64,000 nt of DNA, taken from NCBI GenBank assembly GCA_949130485.1, contig OX422199.1:3954402-4018401 (forward strand), given 5' to 3'. The stretch comes from Agelas oroides (lineage: Eukaryota > Porifera > Demospongiae > Agelasida > Agelasidae). The notes under the pieces are model-generated. The model was not told the DNA's origin and made no database searches. It was given only the letters and a program-made list of their open reading frames with translations. The position numbers and the translations under genes were made by a program. Below, piece by piece: positions 1 to 10,606 of the stretch. The stretch's first letter is position 1; every line of letters starts with the position of its first letter.

Positions 1-346
1 TTGATACAATCCGGTATCTCCCGTACCCAAATAAGAATCCGCAATTCAAATATATATGTCAATAAAAAACTACATGGCAAGGTAGTTGATTCTACCTTCA
101 CGTCCAGCAACACAGCTAATTTCAATTTCAGTCCCATCGTCTCCCCTAGCAACCACGATCAACTACCTGCTGCTACCACTACATTGTCCAGGGCAGACAC
201 TGTGGAGCCACCCCCTCCTAACACAGCTGAATTAAGACCCATAATGCATTCCTTGTCATTGTCTGACGATACTATGACAGCTGGCAACGATGACCCATCC
301 TTACAATCATCCCCCAGCACTAATGAACCCAGTCAATGACTATGCA

Positions 347-1042
347 ATCGCAAATCATTACTCTTATGGAACGCGTAGTTTAATGAACAAATTCAATCAA
401 TTTCAATCTGTAGTATATACTAAGAATTTGGACATAATCTGTGTAACCGAAACATGGCTAAACAACACGGTATTCAATAACAAAATTCTGCCGACATCTT
501 ATACAATATATCGCAAAGACAGAGTGAATTGAGGAGGCGGTGTCCTAGTTGCTATTCATAACTCAATCCCATCTCAACTTTACCATACAAGCAATTCAAT
601 TGAAATGATCTCAGTGCATCTGAATATTAGACCGAAACTACTGCTCATATGTCTTTACATTCCCCCGAACTGTACTAGGGAATATCAACAAGAAACTTTA
701 CATGCTATTTCCAACGTACAAGATGATGCCAGCACAATCATACTTGGGGATTTCAATACCCCTGACATTAATTGGTTAACCCTATGCGCAGGGTCACCTT
801 TCTCTCGCAATCTCTGCAATACACTACATCATCTCAATTATCTGCAACTTGTCAATGCTCCAACTCATCAAGCAGGCAATATACTTGACCTTATACTTAC
901 AAATGCTCCTCATAGAATTAGTAACATCGTAGTAGGTACAGATTCTACGCTAAATTCAGATCACTTTTTGGTTACTGCTGACATACTCTCACATTCCAAT
1001 ACAAACAGTACAAGGTCTGTTGGTACAGGGTCTACTCTCTGA
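347..1042 (+). pseudogene. APE-type endonuclease domain of the LINE, broken
   Basis: Endonuclease motifs are recognisable: DIICVTETWLN near 430-465, GGGVLVAI just after the stop at 530-532, LGDFNTPDINW near 745-778 and the terminal SDHF motif near 957-968. These are the metal-binding and catalytic blocks of exonuclease-endonuclease-phosphatase family nucleases, which nick the target for target-primed reverse transcription. The 290-532 and 605-1042 segments share one frame and are separated by the TGA at 530-532. The upstream piece (1-339) is in another frame, and the continuation towards RT changes frame twice. This copy cannot encode a complete EN-RT protein. Confidence 0.85.
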
Positions 1043-1088
1043 ATGCTCTAAATTATCGTAAAGCCAACCTACCTCACTTGCTGATCAT

Positions 1089-3257
1089 TTGACGGACTCT
1101 CTTATACTATACGACTCATTCTCTTCACATAACTTAGAAAGCTCCTGGTCTGCACTTAGAGATGCCATTACTCTCAGTACGTCAATCTTTGTGCCCAGTG
1201 CTACTATCCCATCAAAGGTTTCACCACATTGGTTCAACGTTTCTATTAGGCACCAACTAAACAAAGTGCGTAGCCTACGCAGGCGTATTAAACGACATCC
1301 AACACAAATGCTTAGAACTAGACTCATGCAGATGGAAAGAGATCTTCAATCTCTTATCCAGTCTACCAAAGAGAACTATTTAATGCAAATAGTTACAACA
1401 TTTAGGAGCAATCCAAGGAAACTATACACATATCTCAATAACCTATCAGAATCTAAGTTCGAACCACACTTCATCTATCATAACGATGCGACAATACATG
1501 ACCCACACAAAAGAGCAATGATATTCAATGAATACTTCAACTCCACCTTCACTACCAGTGACTATGTCCTACCTTCGACCCAGTCACTGCCTGCTCCTGC
1601 AACACCATGTTTAAGTGAATTATCACTCAACGAATCTGAAGTATACGAAATTCTAGTCCAGCTTGACACCACAAAAGCAATGGGATGTGATAATATACGT
1701 CCCTTAGTGCTGAAGCACTGTTCTGATACACTTGCTGCACCATTCTCCTCCCTTTTCAACTTGTCTCTAAACACTGCCCACATCCCTCACGAATGGAAAA
1801 TCCACAAGATACGTCCTATTCCGAAAGGGGGCGACAGATCTAACGTCTGTAATTATAGACCAATCTCTCTTCTTTGTACAACTTCTAAAGTGCTGGAAAA
1901 ATCTGTATATGATAAAACCATCAGCTTTATAAGGCCAAAGCTGTCAAAGCAACAGTTTGGCTTCCTTAAAGGCAGATCGTGCCTGTCACAACTTCTTGTT
2001 TCATTCTCCCAGGTGTTTAATGACCTCGATAGAAGTGCCGTAGGAATTGATGCTGTGTTCCTGGACTTTAAGAAGGCGTTTGATTCAGTCCCTCACAATG
2101 AGCTTCTTCTTAAACTGTGGAGAATGGGCATTACAGGTAAACTTTGGTTGAGGTTCCAAGAGTACCTAACCCACAGACAACATTATGTTTACTTAGATAA
2201 TGCCTCTTCTGCCCTGCTTCCGGTGAAATCAGGAGTCCCCCAAGGAAGTATCCTTCGACCACTTCTATTCCTCATTTACATTAATGATCTGCCAGAATGT
2301 ATTAATTATGCATCATGTCGATTATTCGCTGATGACGCCAAGTTGCTCAAATCTGTTGTTACTTCAAATGATTGTACCCAACTGCAACTGGACCTTACAT
2401 CTTTAGAACAATGGTGTAGCACCTGGAGGCTCAATCTGAACCAGCATAAATGTACTCATCTGAGATTGTCACTTTCAAACCAAGCCAACTTGCCCCAAAC
2501 AGTCGCATACAAAGTCTGTGGGACTACGCTCGAGTCAGTAACGAGTCAAAGGGATCTGGGGGTTATAGTGACAAACAATTTGTCTTGGAGTCTGCACTAC
2601 GGTAAACTTTGCCAGAAGGCCTACAATGCTCTCCATCTCATTAAGAGATCACTCCCTGAATCAGCCCCAGTTTACCTAAAAAAACAATTGTATATTTCCC
2701 TTGTCCGCTCCCACCTCTCTTATTGCCCACAAATTTGGAAACCTCGATACGTCAAAGACATCTCATGCCTAGAAAGAATTCAAAGAAGATCAACCAAATA
2801 CATTTTAAACGACTACTCTACCGACTACAAGTCACGGCTCCAAACACTCCATCTTCTTCCGATAGCCCTTTGGCTTGATCTGCATGATCTCTTGTTTCTT
2901 GTGAAGTGCCTACAAGATCAAGAAAACAATCTTGAGATTCACCGTTATATCACATTCCGCACTACCTGCACTAGAACAGGATCAACAGGTCATATGCTTA
3001 ACATTAACTACACTAGGACCTCAGCTGCAAGACACTTCTACTTCAATCATATTGTCTTACTTTGGAACTCAGTTCAACCAGCAATAAACCTAAATGATTC
3101 TTTCAAAGTCGTTAGGTATAAACTTATAAACTTCCTATGGTCTCATTTCATAAACCATTTCAATCCACTAGACACTTGTACTTATCATTTGGTCTGTCCT
3201 TGTAGCAACTGCCATGCCACCGGTAGATCCGCATTGCTTACTAACTCCATGTTTTAA
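1089..3257 (+). CDS. LINE reverse transcriptase ORF (RT domain open)
   Basis: An open reading frame of about 720 codons holds the RT fingers and palm: NYRPISLLCTTSKVLEK near 1852-1902, QFGFLKGRSCLSQLL near 1953-2000, the first catalytic aspartate in FLDFKKAFDSVPH near 2062-2097, SGVPQGSILRPLLFLIYIND near 2230-2289, and the second catalytic motif FADDAKLL near 2324-2347. The C-terminal part matches the usual thumb and tail, including a run ending in a Cys-rich segment. The stated start is only the first open codon after the last frame change; the real protein would begin in the endonuclease. RT looks catalytically intact but is cut off from an intact EN. Confidence 0.9.
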   Translation: MTDSLILYDSFSSHNLESSWSALRDAITLSTSIFVPSATIPSKVSPHWFNVSIRHQLNKVRSLRRRIKRHPTQMLRTRLMQMERDLQSLIQSTKENYLMQIVTTFRSNPRKLYTYLNNLSESKFEPHFIYHNDATIHDPHKRAMIFNEYFNSTFTTSDYVLPSTQSLPAPATPCLSELSLNESEVYEILVQLDTTKAMGCDNIRPLVLKHCSDTLAAPFSSLFNLSLNTAHIPHEWKIHKIRPIPKGGDRSNVCNYRPISLLCTTSKVLEKSVYDKTISFIRPKLSKQQFGFLKGRSCLSQLLVSFSQVFNDLDRSAVGIDAVFLDFKKAFDSVPHNELLLKLWRMGITGKLWLRFQEYLTHRQHYVYLDNASSALLPVKSGVPQGSILRPLLFLIYINDLPECINYASCRLFADDAKLLKSVVTSNDCTQLQLDLTSLEQWCSTWRLNLNQHKCTHLRLSLSNQANLPQTVAYKVCGTTLESVTSQRDLGVIVTNNLSWSLHYGKLCQKAYNALHLIKRSLPESAPVYLKKQLYISLVRSHLSYCPQIWKPRYVKDISCLERIQRRSTKYILNDYSTDYKSRLQTLHLLPIALWLDLHDLLFLVKCLQDQENNLEIHRYITFRTTCTRTGSTGHMLNINYTRTSAARHFYFNHIVLLWNSVQPAINLNDSFKVVRYKLINFLWSHFINHFNPLDTCTYHLVCPCSNCHATGRSALLTNSMF

Positions 3258-3620
3258 TACTTCATTTATGTTCTATTGCCTGTGTTGGTTACCTAATGTA
3301 ACTCAGTACTCTCTTTTCTGACTAGTTTTTTTGTTGTTATGTTAGTCTGCTATCCTTATTTATTTCTGTGTACTTCCAGCTACTCTTGAACTACAAGAGT
3401 AGTCTGTCAGCCAACATCCTGCCATCTATTTCGTCACCATTATGTTTCTCACCACCAATCTTGGCTGTAAAGCTCATAATCGGGGCGAGCGTGAGCGAGC
3501 CTGCTAACGGGACTTTCGTATATGTGTCGTACGTCGTGCCGCATATCCTGAACTTATCCAATTTAACGCACATAACGTCTATAAAATACGTATAGTGCAG
3601 CATAGATAATACATTATCTA

Positions 3621-4601
3621 CTAGGGGAATGCAGTGCATTGTGGGGCGAGCGTGAGGGAGTTATATGGTGCAGTAGCGTTCCATATACACTACCTTTCCC
3701 ACTTGCATATATATCTCATTCCCAGGACTTCCCCACCTCCAACTGTAGCCTGTAAAACTACAGGAGGAGAACACCTGGGGAACAGGCTATATAGGATATC
3801 AAATGTATCCCGGTGTTTGTGGAGCAATATAACTTGTGTTGTGCTAATCTTGGGTTCGTTGTACACTCTCTGTGTCATTACTGTGAAATGCTGCATGCAA
3901 CAAGGTCTCAAAACATTTGGAGGTGGCTTGAAGAGTTGCAAGGATGATGGTTCAACATCTTGATACGAACAAGTATATTCCGTTGTTTTCCTGTGTCTCC
4001 AACTGATTCACATCTTGGCATGCACTGTCTCCTCAATTCATGGTGTATAGTGCACGGATATTTGCTGAGACCATACAGCTGTGCATGGGATCAGAATTCT
4101 CTCAGGTATGGGTATAGAGTCAGGGTGGTGTAGACTATTGCCAGCCCTTTTCCAGAGCACAATTACTGGAGTTGTGGAATGGGATTTTAGAAGCTCTTCT
4201 GTAGCTGTTGCTAACGAGGGTTGTTCGGTCAAGTCACACAGACCTCTCTGGTTCGGGTCCTCAAGCTAATCACTCTGTCTTATACAAAACACTCCCGGTT
4301 GGCGGCAGTGTCACGCAGCACGTTAATAATCAGCTTCCGTCTTGCTAGTCGTGCCTCCTTTCCTCGCCTTTTTCAAGTCCCTGTTACGTTGGTTCCCACT
4401 GTTCAGCCTTTCTGTCCTGGTAGTCTTGTCCCTTGAGCAACAGTGGTTATACATCAACTAACTTGCAATGTGGAAATATTGCATCGCGCACAAATGGGGC
4501 AGGATGTATATATACGGAATACGCACGTACCATATAAACATATAAATAAATAGACAAATTTCCGTTTTCACCACAAGAGTGGGGCTCGCTGCGCTCGCCC
4601 C
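3621..4601 (-). mobile_element. Helitron-like element copy H2, nested in H1, non-autonomous
   Basis: Read on the minus strand, the 5' block GGGGCGAGCGCAGCGAGCCCC is at 4601-4581. The 3' end has a CTCACGCTCGCCCC arm (3656-3643), a hairpin AATGC-ACT-GCATT (about 3639-3627) and CTAG at 3624-3621. The next host base on the minus strand is T. The interior (about 0.95 kb) shows no coding similarity that I recognise. Its position inside H1, with H1's repeat ORF resuming right after 4601, supports a nested insertion. Confidence 0.7.
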
Positions 4602-4629
4602 AATGAGTGCAGACGCCACGTGTTCTGCA

Positions 4630-4891
4630 ATGGAGTCGTATAGCAATTCTTCAGCAAGAGTCCCCGAGTCATCAGGGAATAGAGAAGACAGACTGCAGCG
4701 TAGAAGAGAGCGAGAGAGAGCTCGTCGTGCCTCTGAAACCGCGGAACAGAGAGAGGAACGGCTGAGAGTTGCGAAGAGCAAGAGATAGGGCTAGACGCGC
4801 CGCTCAGACTGCCGAAGAGAGAGACGCCAGACTGCGGCAAAGACGCGATAACCGACGTCAGAGTACTCTCCGCCTCAGAAACCCCACTTAA
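4630..4891 (+). pseudogene. Arg/Glu-rich 23-residue repeat protein fragment in H1
   Basis: From ATG 4630 the product begins MESYSNSSARVPESSGN and then reads in 23-residue units of the form RLQRRRERERARRASETAEQ. A frame change near 4770-4780 breaks it; the other frame continues with RARDRARRAAQTAEERDARL and stops at 4889-4891. The periodicity resembles STPR-type (score-and-three) repeats, described as DNA-binding in some invertebrate proteins; that assignment is by pattern only. Related ORFs occur in copies H3, H4 and H6 of this family. Confidence 0.6.
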
Positions 4892-5293
4892 ACTGTCAAA
4901 CTCCAGCTTTCGCTTCTCTGCCATCACTAATCCACTTTTTCACACATCATATTCCACGTGGTTTAGGCCGCACCAGCCACGCCGCACCAGCCGCACCGCA
5001 CCACCCGCTCTGCACGCGCTTGCGCATCCATCGCATTCGAGCTCACGCTCGCCCCCAAAATGCTGTGCATTCACCTAGTAATTGGGGCGAGCCTGAGCGA
5101 GCCCCACATTGGTGAGTCGTATTGAGATTTTCTCTGTATATATTATTATGGACGTACGTACGTCTTTCCGTAAATTCTAATTCCACTCTAATTTAACGTG
5201 ACTTATTTAAAGTATTGCACCATAGACAATGATTGCACCTATAGTTGAACTTATTTGCACGCTTTCCAAGTGGATTTTTGGTTGTTCGCGAGT

Positions 5294-6819
5294 ATGGATA
5301 CTAACCCAGAATCAGTAGAGAAGAGAGAGAAAAGGTTGCGGAGTCGGAGAGAACGAGAGAGGGCCCGCCGTGCTTCCGAGACAGCGGAGCAAAGGGAAGA
5401 AAGGTTGAGAAAACGGAGAATGAGGGACAGGGCTAGGCGGGCTTCACAAGCTACCGAAGATAGGGAGGCACGACTGCAGCAAAGAAGGTACAGACTGGAT
5501 GCTGAGACTGCCGAGGAGAGAGAGGCCAGGCTGCAGCTGAGAAGGGACAGGCTGGCAGCTGAGACTCCCGACGAAAGAGAGGCCAGGCTGCAGTATATGA
5601 GGGACAGGCTGGCAGCTGAAACTCCCGAGGAAAGAGAGGCCAGGCTGCAGCATATGAGTACTTACCAGCATGAGAGATTGGCAGCTGAGACTCCCAAGGA
5701 AAGAGAGGCCAGGCTGCAGCATATGAGTACTTACCAGCATGAGAGATTGGCAGCTGAGACTGCCGAGGAGAGGTCAGGTTACAGTGTGACAGACAGAGAC
5801 ACAGAGATCAACAGCTTGTGCAGTCACAGCTCCCACTGTTTGAACAGCATTCCATTCGAGCTAAGATGCATAAGTTTCATGCACACTTCGCTACGCTAGA
5901 TCTGTCAACATGTACCACCTGTTTGGAGAGTTTTCCTGGTCTTCAGCTTCACTTGGGGTCTGCTGAGTGTCTGCGCTGTAGCCGGGACAAGCATATACCG
6001 AAGTTATACTCCTCTGCCAACAACATGGATCCTGGCCCTATACCATCTGAACTGCAGGTTGGTAATAGTATTACTGTTATGTTATCCTATGTAACTGATG
6101 TGTTCCTTCTTACCATCTGAACTGCAGGTTGGTAATAATATTACTGTTATGTTATCCTATGTAACTGATGTGTTCCTTCTTACCATCTGAACTGCAGGTT
6201 GGTAATAATATTACTGTTATGTCATCCTATGTAACTGATATGTGTTCCTTCTTACTATCTGAACTGCAGGTTGGTAATAATATTACTGTTATGTCATCCT
6301 ATGTAACTGATATGTGTTCCTTCTTACAGGGATTAACACAAGTGGAAGAAATGTTGATTTCTGGTGTGCTACCAATCATGTCACTGTACCGACTACCTCA
6401 TGGGCAGTACGCATACAGTGGACACGTCATCAACCTGCCACAAGACATGGCCTCCTTCGTCAATTCTCTGCCACGATTGCCCACTGAACTTGACATCATT
6501 GTTGTGAGGAAGCAAGGAGCTGCTGACTCCCATCATGACTTTCGTGTCAGGAGGTCTGTAGTGCTTGCTACACTTCAGTGGTTACTCGCCAACAACCAGT
6601 ATTATCGCAGTGTTCAGATCAATAGTGATGCCCTTGCTCTACTACCAGAGGATGGAAATTTGACTGGCCTGAGGTCTGTGACACTCGACTCTGTTGCTGA
6701 TGACAGTGAAAAGCACCATCTGTCGAAGATGTGGACCCCTATGATGCCCATCTCTCAGGATCGTTTGTGCCCAACACTACCCAGCGGTTGACTGAAGAGG
6801 AGACAGTCAGACAGTCTGT
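5294..6819 (+). pseudogene. Helitron N-terminal protein: 23-residue repeats, Cys-rich segment, DUF6570-like region; frameshifted
   Basis: ATG 5294 opens MDTNPESVEKREKRLRSR, followed by about eight 23-residue RARRASETAEQREERL-type units to about 5770. A frame change near 5772 leads into QLPLFEQ, then a Cys-rich stretch (CTTCLESFPGLQLHLGSAEC, near 5920-5979). After an intron (6058-6329, phase 0) the protein resumes at GLTQVEEM and continues through YRLPHGQYAYSGHVINLPQD and HHDFRVRRSVV. From memory this arrangement precedes the Helitron-like N domain and helicase in animal Helitron proteins, where the middle region is called DUF6570. A second frame change near 6712-6723 and truncation at about 6819 remove the enzymatic part. 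The repeats may bind DNA; that is inference. Confidence 0.75.
6041..6329 (+). repeat. Tandemly multiplied intron (four 70-72 bp units)
   Basis: Units start at 6041, 6111, 6181 and 6253. Each holds the last 17 exon bases (TACCATCTGAACTGCAG or a one-base variant) plus the first part of an intron starting GTTGGTAATA. Only the last unit continues to the pyrimidine-rich acceptor CTTCTTACAG at 6320-6329. The ancestral intron was about 60 bp (6270-6329); splicing from the first donor (6058) would remove 272 bp and keep phase 0. Confidence 0.85.
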
Positions 6820-7044
6820 GAACCAGCTCAGGCTCGCCCCATGATGCCCTGCATCTACCTAGTAATAATTGGGGCGAGCCTGAGCGAGCCCCACACTAGC
6901 GTGACTGCATTGCACAGCGTGTGTGTATCTATCTATGGACGGACCGACCACTTACCGGAAATTTTTAAATCTGCGGATTTACGAAAATTTGTACGTGCCG
7001 GAAATTTCAAATCTGCGAATTTACGAAATTTGTACGTGCACGTT

Positions 7045-7350
7045 GGGTGCGAGAGAGAGATTGAGCCCAGTCTTGAGCGAGAGGAAAGGGCTACCGCCAG
7101 GCTGCAGCGTCGGCGCGAAAGAGACCGAGAGCGAAGACGATCACAACAGATTGAGGCGAGGCAAGACAATCCAGGCTAGAGAGACTACGCGAGCGCGACC
7201 ACGAACGTAGACGGCAATGGAACAGCCCGAGGCTAGACAATCCAGGCTAGAGAGACTACACGAGCGCGACCACGAACGTAGAGCAATGGAACAGCCCGAG
7301 GCTAGACAATCCAGCCTAGAGACACTACGTGAGCGCGTCCGCCAACAACC
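7045..7350 (+). pseudogene. Arg-rich 23-residue repeat remnant in H4, with 69-bp DNA repeats
   Basis: The segment reads EREERATARLQRRRERDRER in one frame, then shifts. From about 7150 a 69-bp unit repeats about 2.5 times (GAGGCTAGACAATCCAGGCT at its start), giving QSRLERLHERDHERRAMEQPEAR. Sixty-nine bp equals 23 codons, the same period as the protein repeat in H3, so units are being multiplied as DNA. Frame breaks and stops mean no intact protein. Confidence 0.55.
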
Positions 7351-7556
7351 AGCAGCCGGCATGAATCCAAATCAAACCCTTATCTCGACTCCTGGCACTG
7401 TTATGTATTACGATTGTGTATATATGCATAGCACGTCTTTTCATTTGGCACACATTTGACATTTAAAGCAAAACAAAAACACTTTTAAACCCCCCTGTGA
7501 ATGGTAAATGGATGTGTATGTATGTAGGAGGGTGCTTGACTTGCTACGTTACATCA

Positions 7557-7625
7557 TAGCCTCGTTCCCAGCCCTGCCCAGCTTTCTATCAATGGGAAGC
7601 TGGGCGGGGCCTGGGCACGAGGCTA
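7557..7625. mobile_element. TAGCCTCG-family MITE, 69 bp
   Basis: Ends are TAGCCTCGTTCCCAG and GGCCTGGGCACGAGGCTA, with GC-rich inverted repeats inside. It is flanked by TTACATCA on both sides (7549-7556 and 7626-7633). It sits inside Helitron-like copy H4. Confidence 0.75.
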
Positions 7626-7711
7626 TTACATCACTCGTCAGTGATATAATATTTCTGTATCAGCTTGCTCAGGCTCGCCCCAACAATGTTCTACATTTTC
7701 TAGTAATAATT

Positions 7712-8235
7712 GGGGCGAGCCTGAGCGAGCCCCACACTAGCGTGACTGCATTGCGCACGCGTGTGTGTATGCTTGTTTGTTTGGACCGACCACTTACCGT
7801 AAATTTTAAATGAGCGCATTCAAATATTTTACGACGCCATGGAACGAGTGTGAGGGCCCGGCTACTTCCAGACTGCAGGGTCGGCGTGAAAGAGAGCGAG
7901 AGCGAAGACGATTCAAGTTGAATGCATTGGCAGCATGCACAGAAACCTACTTTCTGAACTATGGTACGAGTCTGACGATGGCGTGACAAGGCAGGGTACA
8001 AGTGACAGACAGAAGGCCGGGATGTACGTTGGCTTCAGGTACGCGCTTGGCATGACCGCTCATACATAGCAGGGATCCCCTTACTAGCTCATGGTTTGAC
8101 TGTGAAGCTTTGCCCATGCCAGTGTAGCCATAGTAGTCTGGCTGGATGAATAGCTGCATCATGTCTGTGTGGGCATTCCAAATGCAATCTGCTACTCGCT
8201 CAGGCTCGCCCCAGGATGATTCAGCATCTTTCTAG
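7712..8235 (+). mobile_element. Helitron-like element copy H5
   Basis: The 5' block is at 7712-7733, again 8 bp after the previous CTAG. The 3' arm GCTCAGGCTCGCCCC is at 8198-8212, with a weaker hairpin (GATG...CATC, 8215-8228) and CTAG at 8232-8235. The first 110 bp closely follow H4. An Arg-rich ORF remnant is visible near 7855-7915 (RLQGRRERERERRRFK-like). The same linker TAATAATT follows it but no further copy does. Confidence 0.8.
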
Positions 8236-8436
8236 TAATAATTAATTTACGGCCAAAAAAGTGTAGCGGCCAAAGCCGCTACGGCCGCTATGGTTCCCAC
8301 GCCACTGAATTATTGTCCTTGTCAGCAAAAACACGACTACTACTGAATGTAGAGACTCCCGTCCTGCAAGGGATGATTTCAGGAGTCACCTCCTCATTTG
8401 TGACTACGTCAGTCTGAAATCGTCCTCTGCTCGACG

Positions 8437-8781
8437 TAGTCTCGCGTGGGGCCACACCCCGTTCCGCAAGAGAGGGAAGGGGTCTGGTAACTTTCGCTGC
8501 AGCCGCTTGTTGCACAGGAATTTCATTTACTCGCATTGCGCAAGCGCTAAGGCCGTATGATTATCTCGAGAAGACTGCTGCTTAACGCTTGTGGTTTCAC
8601 AGTTGATTTACACCTAGTACCTTGTAACTTCCTATTGAAGTTGTGATAACAGCACTCATGTGACCGAATACTGCGCTGTGATTGGTCCCGCACTCCACAG
8701 TGCGAGGCAACAAACTGCTGTAAAAGAAGTTACCAGACCCCTTCCCTCTCTTGCGGAACGGGGTGTGGCCACGCGAGACTA
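8437..8781. mobile_element. TAGTCTCG-family MITE, 345 bp
   Basis: Inverted arms of about 58 bp (8437-8495 and 8725-8781) begin TAGTCTCGCGTGG and share CCCCGTTCCGCAAGAGAGGG. No matching flanking duplication is visible, so the outer limits are taken from the arm ends only. Confidence 0.7.
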
Positions 8782-10606
8782 CGGTGTTGCTGCACTTGAG
8801 TGTCTGAGTGCAGCGACACCGACGAGGAGGGGATAATTTCCGGATCCAGCAACAAGAGGCTAACCGACGTAGGCACACGTAACAAAGTAGCTCAATCATT
8901 ACCTCGCTTCCCGCGTACATGCATTCGCGTTATGCCCTAGTAGATATGTGCACGATTAGCGGTAAGGCTTTTTTCCGAGCATAACCGCACCCCAAGTGGA
9001 AAGAAAAGGGTGACTGGGGTGCAGGCGGTAACTGCATCCAAAGTGCAAAGTATTGGGTATAGGTGGTAGGCCATTTCATACTGTTCATAACAGATCCAAT
9101 AGAGGCACACACTTCCAGGTGGTGAGCAAGCAGCAAGAGCACACCCTTTGACTATAAGAGAAAGGCCATAGGTATGAAGTGTGTGGTAAGCAAGGATAAA
9201 GACAGAGGGTTAAATGAAGGCAGGTCTTAGTGGAAAGTATCGGGTGTAGGTGGCAGGCCATTGCGATTGTCCTGCCCATAACAGACTGTTGAGCAGATCC
9301 ACTAGAGGTACACACTTCCAGGTGCATGGTGAGCAAGCAGCAAGGGCACAAACTTTGACTAAGAGAAACCTACTAACTACACATAGTGTGGAAGCCTGGC
9401 TAGATTAGGGCAAAAGTGGAACAGGGAACAGGGGATTGGAGTTAGGTGCACAATCCAGCTTCTAACATTAAGCAGTCATTGGGTATAGAGTGAAGTGAAG
9501 CTTACTTGGTACATATGAAGCCTTGTAGAAGAGGGGTGCTAATAGGTAGTAATTGAAGCCCTGAGAGGCAACAGATACAAAGGCAGCCAACTTGCTGGGC
9601 TGAAGATGGCCATACTACTGTTGCATGCATCTATATCTAGAAAATAAGAACACCACACAAATGCTACTGAGAGACATCAGTCTGTGTTGTAAGGAAGCGC
9701 CATTGCCATCAAAAGCACTGTGGAGGCATGGGATGTGCTGTATTGCAGCAAGCCTGTAGCGAAGTGTGCACTTAAGTATCAAAGTGACTTGTAGCTCAGT
9801 GTGGCTGTGCTGCATCGGTAGTCTGCTACCAGAAAGTTGTAGCTAATATACCTAGCTTGTTAATTAACAGTGCACCTACCTTAGTTATTGTACAAGGCTC
9901 CAGAGCTGCAAGTCAGGATGAAGTTTAGTGTGGTCACTGAAGTGTCAACATTTTTGATCATAACTCAGGTTAGCAGTGGTTTCAAAAAAATCGTATATTC
10001 TCATTTGTAGCAAATGTAACTACCTCCATGTTAAGATAGCTACTTTGGGCACTGGTTGCTGGACTGGACCACTTGTAGAACTGTCTATATAACAGCCCAA
10101 CAAGTAGCTATGTCATGCATTTGCAAGTTAATTAAGACACCTTGAATATCTGAAGGACCAGGGTAGTACATGGTCAGCACCATGCACTAGTACATATTAC
10201 CTCAGCTCAGGGTTCAGAATCCAGATAGTTGACACCACAGACTAAATTAATTATGCCTACACCTACTTTAATTAATGGCCATGGCTTCTCTGTCTGAGGT
10301 TGCAAATAAACGTGTGAAGCCTTGATAAAGAAATCTGGTGGTCCAGCACCTGACATTCTTTCATTCCAGTGGAAACGTTAACACAGCTTCTTGGCCTTTT
10401 ATGGCAGATGTTAACAAGGAATTGACATTGATGGTTTCATCATTCAAAGCTAATTAGATACATCATCTATGTTGCTAATTTCAAAACTAGTTTATGTATA
10501 CGTAGCCTTGATAATAAATTGCAGCATTGTAGACCAACTCATGTTTTCAATTCTATTAAACAATGAAGCACTGTCCAAAAAGATATATATATAGTCACTG
10601 CAATGT
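8782..10606. other. Non-coding stretch with a local duplication
   Basis: No supported gene. An imperfect tandem duplication is present: about 9050-9170 and 9235-9367 share the segment around CACACTTCCAGGTG and GAGCAAGCAGCAAG at about 185-bp spacing. A second segment (about 9890-10040) resembles 52860-53010 (shared AACTCAGGTTAGC and GTTAAGATAGCTA), so it is a dispersed repeat. The remainder holds nothing that I recognise. Confidence 0.5.

Larger units (their letters stand above)
1..3257 (+). mobile_element. Non-LTR retrotransposon (LINE, CR1/Jockey-like), damaged copy
   Basis: The order is a low-complexity leader, an APE-type endonuclease and a reverse transcriptase, typical of CR1/Jockey-group LINEs. 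The 5' end lies outside the window. The first 1.09 kb is broken: stop codons at 337-339 and 530-532, a frame change near 365-375, and two frame changes between 1040 and 1089. Both in-frame stops are TGA where a CGA codon would fit, as CpG decay would give. The RT ORF from 1089 is open. No poly-A or short tandem 3' tail could be identified after 3257; the first unrelated element starts at 3482. Clade placement is by general motif resemblance only. Confidence 0.9.
3482..5078 (+). mobile_element. Helitron-like element copy H1, interrupted
   Basis: The 5' block GGGGCGAGCGTGAGCGAGCC sits at 3482-3501. The 3' end has the opposing arm GCTCACGCTCGCCCC (5041-5055), a hairpin AATGC-TGT-GCATT (5059-5071) and the terminal tetranucleotide CTAG (5075-5078) followed by T. 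Such a 3' hairpin plus CTRR is the hallmark of Helitrons; the inverted pairing of the 5' and subterminal 3' arms recalls the asymmetric inverted repeats described for Helitron2/Helentron types. A second copy in the opposite orientation (3621-4601) is inserted inside, so H1 itself is about 0.6 kb. It carries a broken Arg-rich repeat ORF. Confidence 0.75.
5084..6862 (+). mobile_element. Helitron-like element copy H3 (longest coding remnant)
   Basis: The 5' block GGGGCGAGCCTGAGCGAGCC spans 5084-5103. The subterminal arm GCTCAGGCTCGCCCC (6826-6840) is its 15-bp reverse complement. The hairpin GATGC-CCT-GCATC (6843-6855) is followed by CTAG (6859-6862). Only TAATT separates its start from the CTAG end of H1. 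It encodes a repeat domain plus a DUF6570-like region but no Rep nuclease or Pif1-type helicase, so it is a deletion derivative of an autonomous element. Confidence 0.85.
6871..7703 (+). mobile_element. Helitron-like element copy H4
   Basis: The 5' block GGGGCGAGCCTGAGCGAGCC (6871-6890) lies 8 bp (TAATAATT) after the CTAG of H3. The 3' arm GCTCAGGCTCGCCCC is at 7667-7681, the hairpin AATGT-TCT-ACATT at 7685-7697 and CTAG at 7700-7703. A 69-bp TIR element (7557-7625) is inserted in it. It carries a degenerate Arg-rich repeat ORF. Confidence 0.85.

Noticed and set aside
3482..8235. Helitron-like copies read as ordinary TIR (cut-and-paste) elements
   Set aside because: The 15-bp arms do invert, but the 3' arm is internal, followed by a hairpin and CTAG, and no target duplications flank any copy; the empty site for H8 shows none either.
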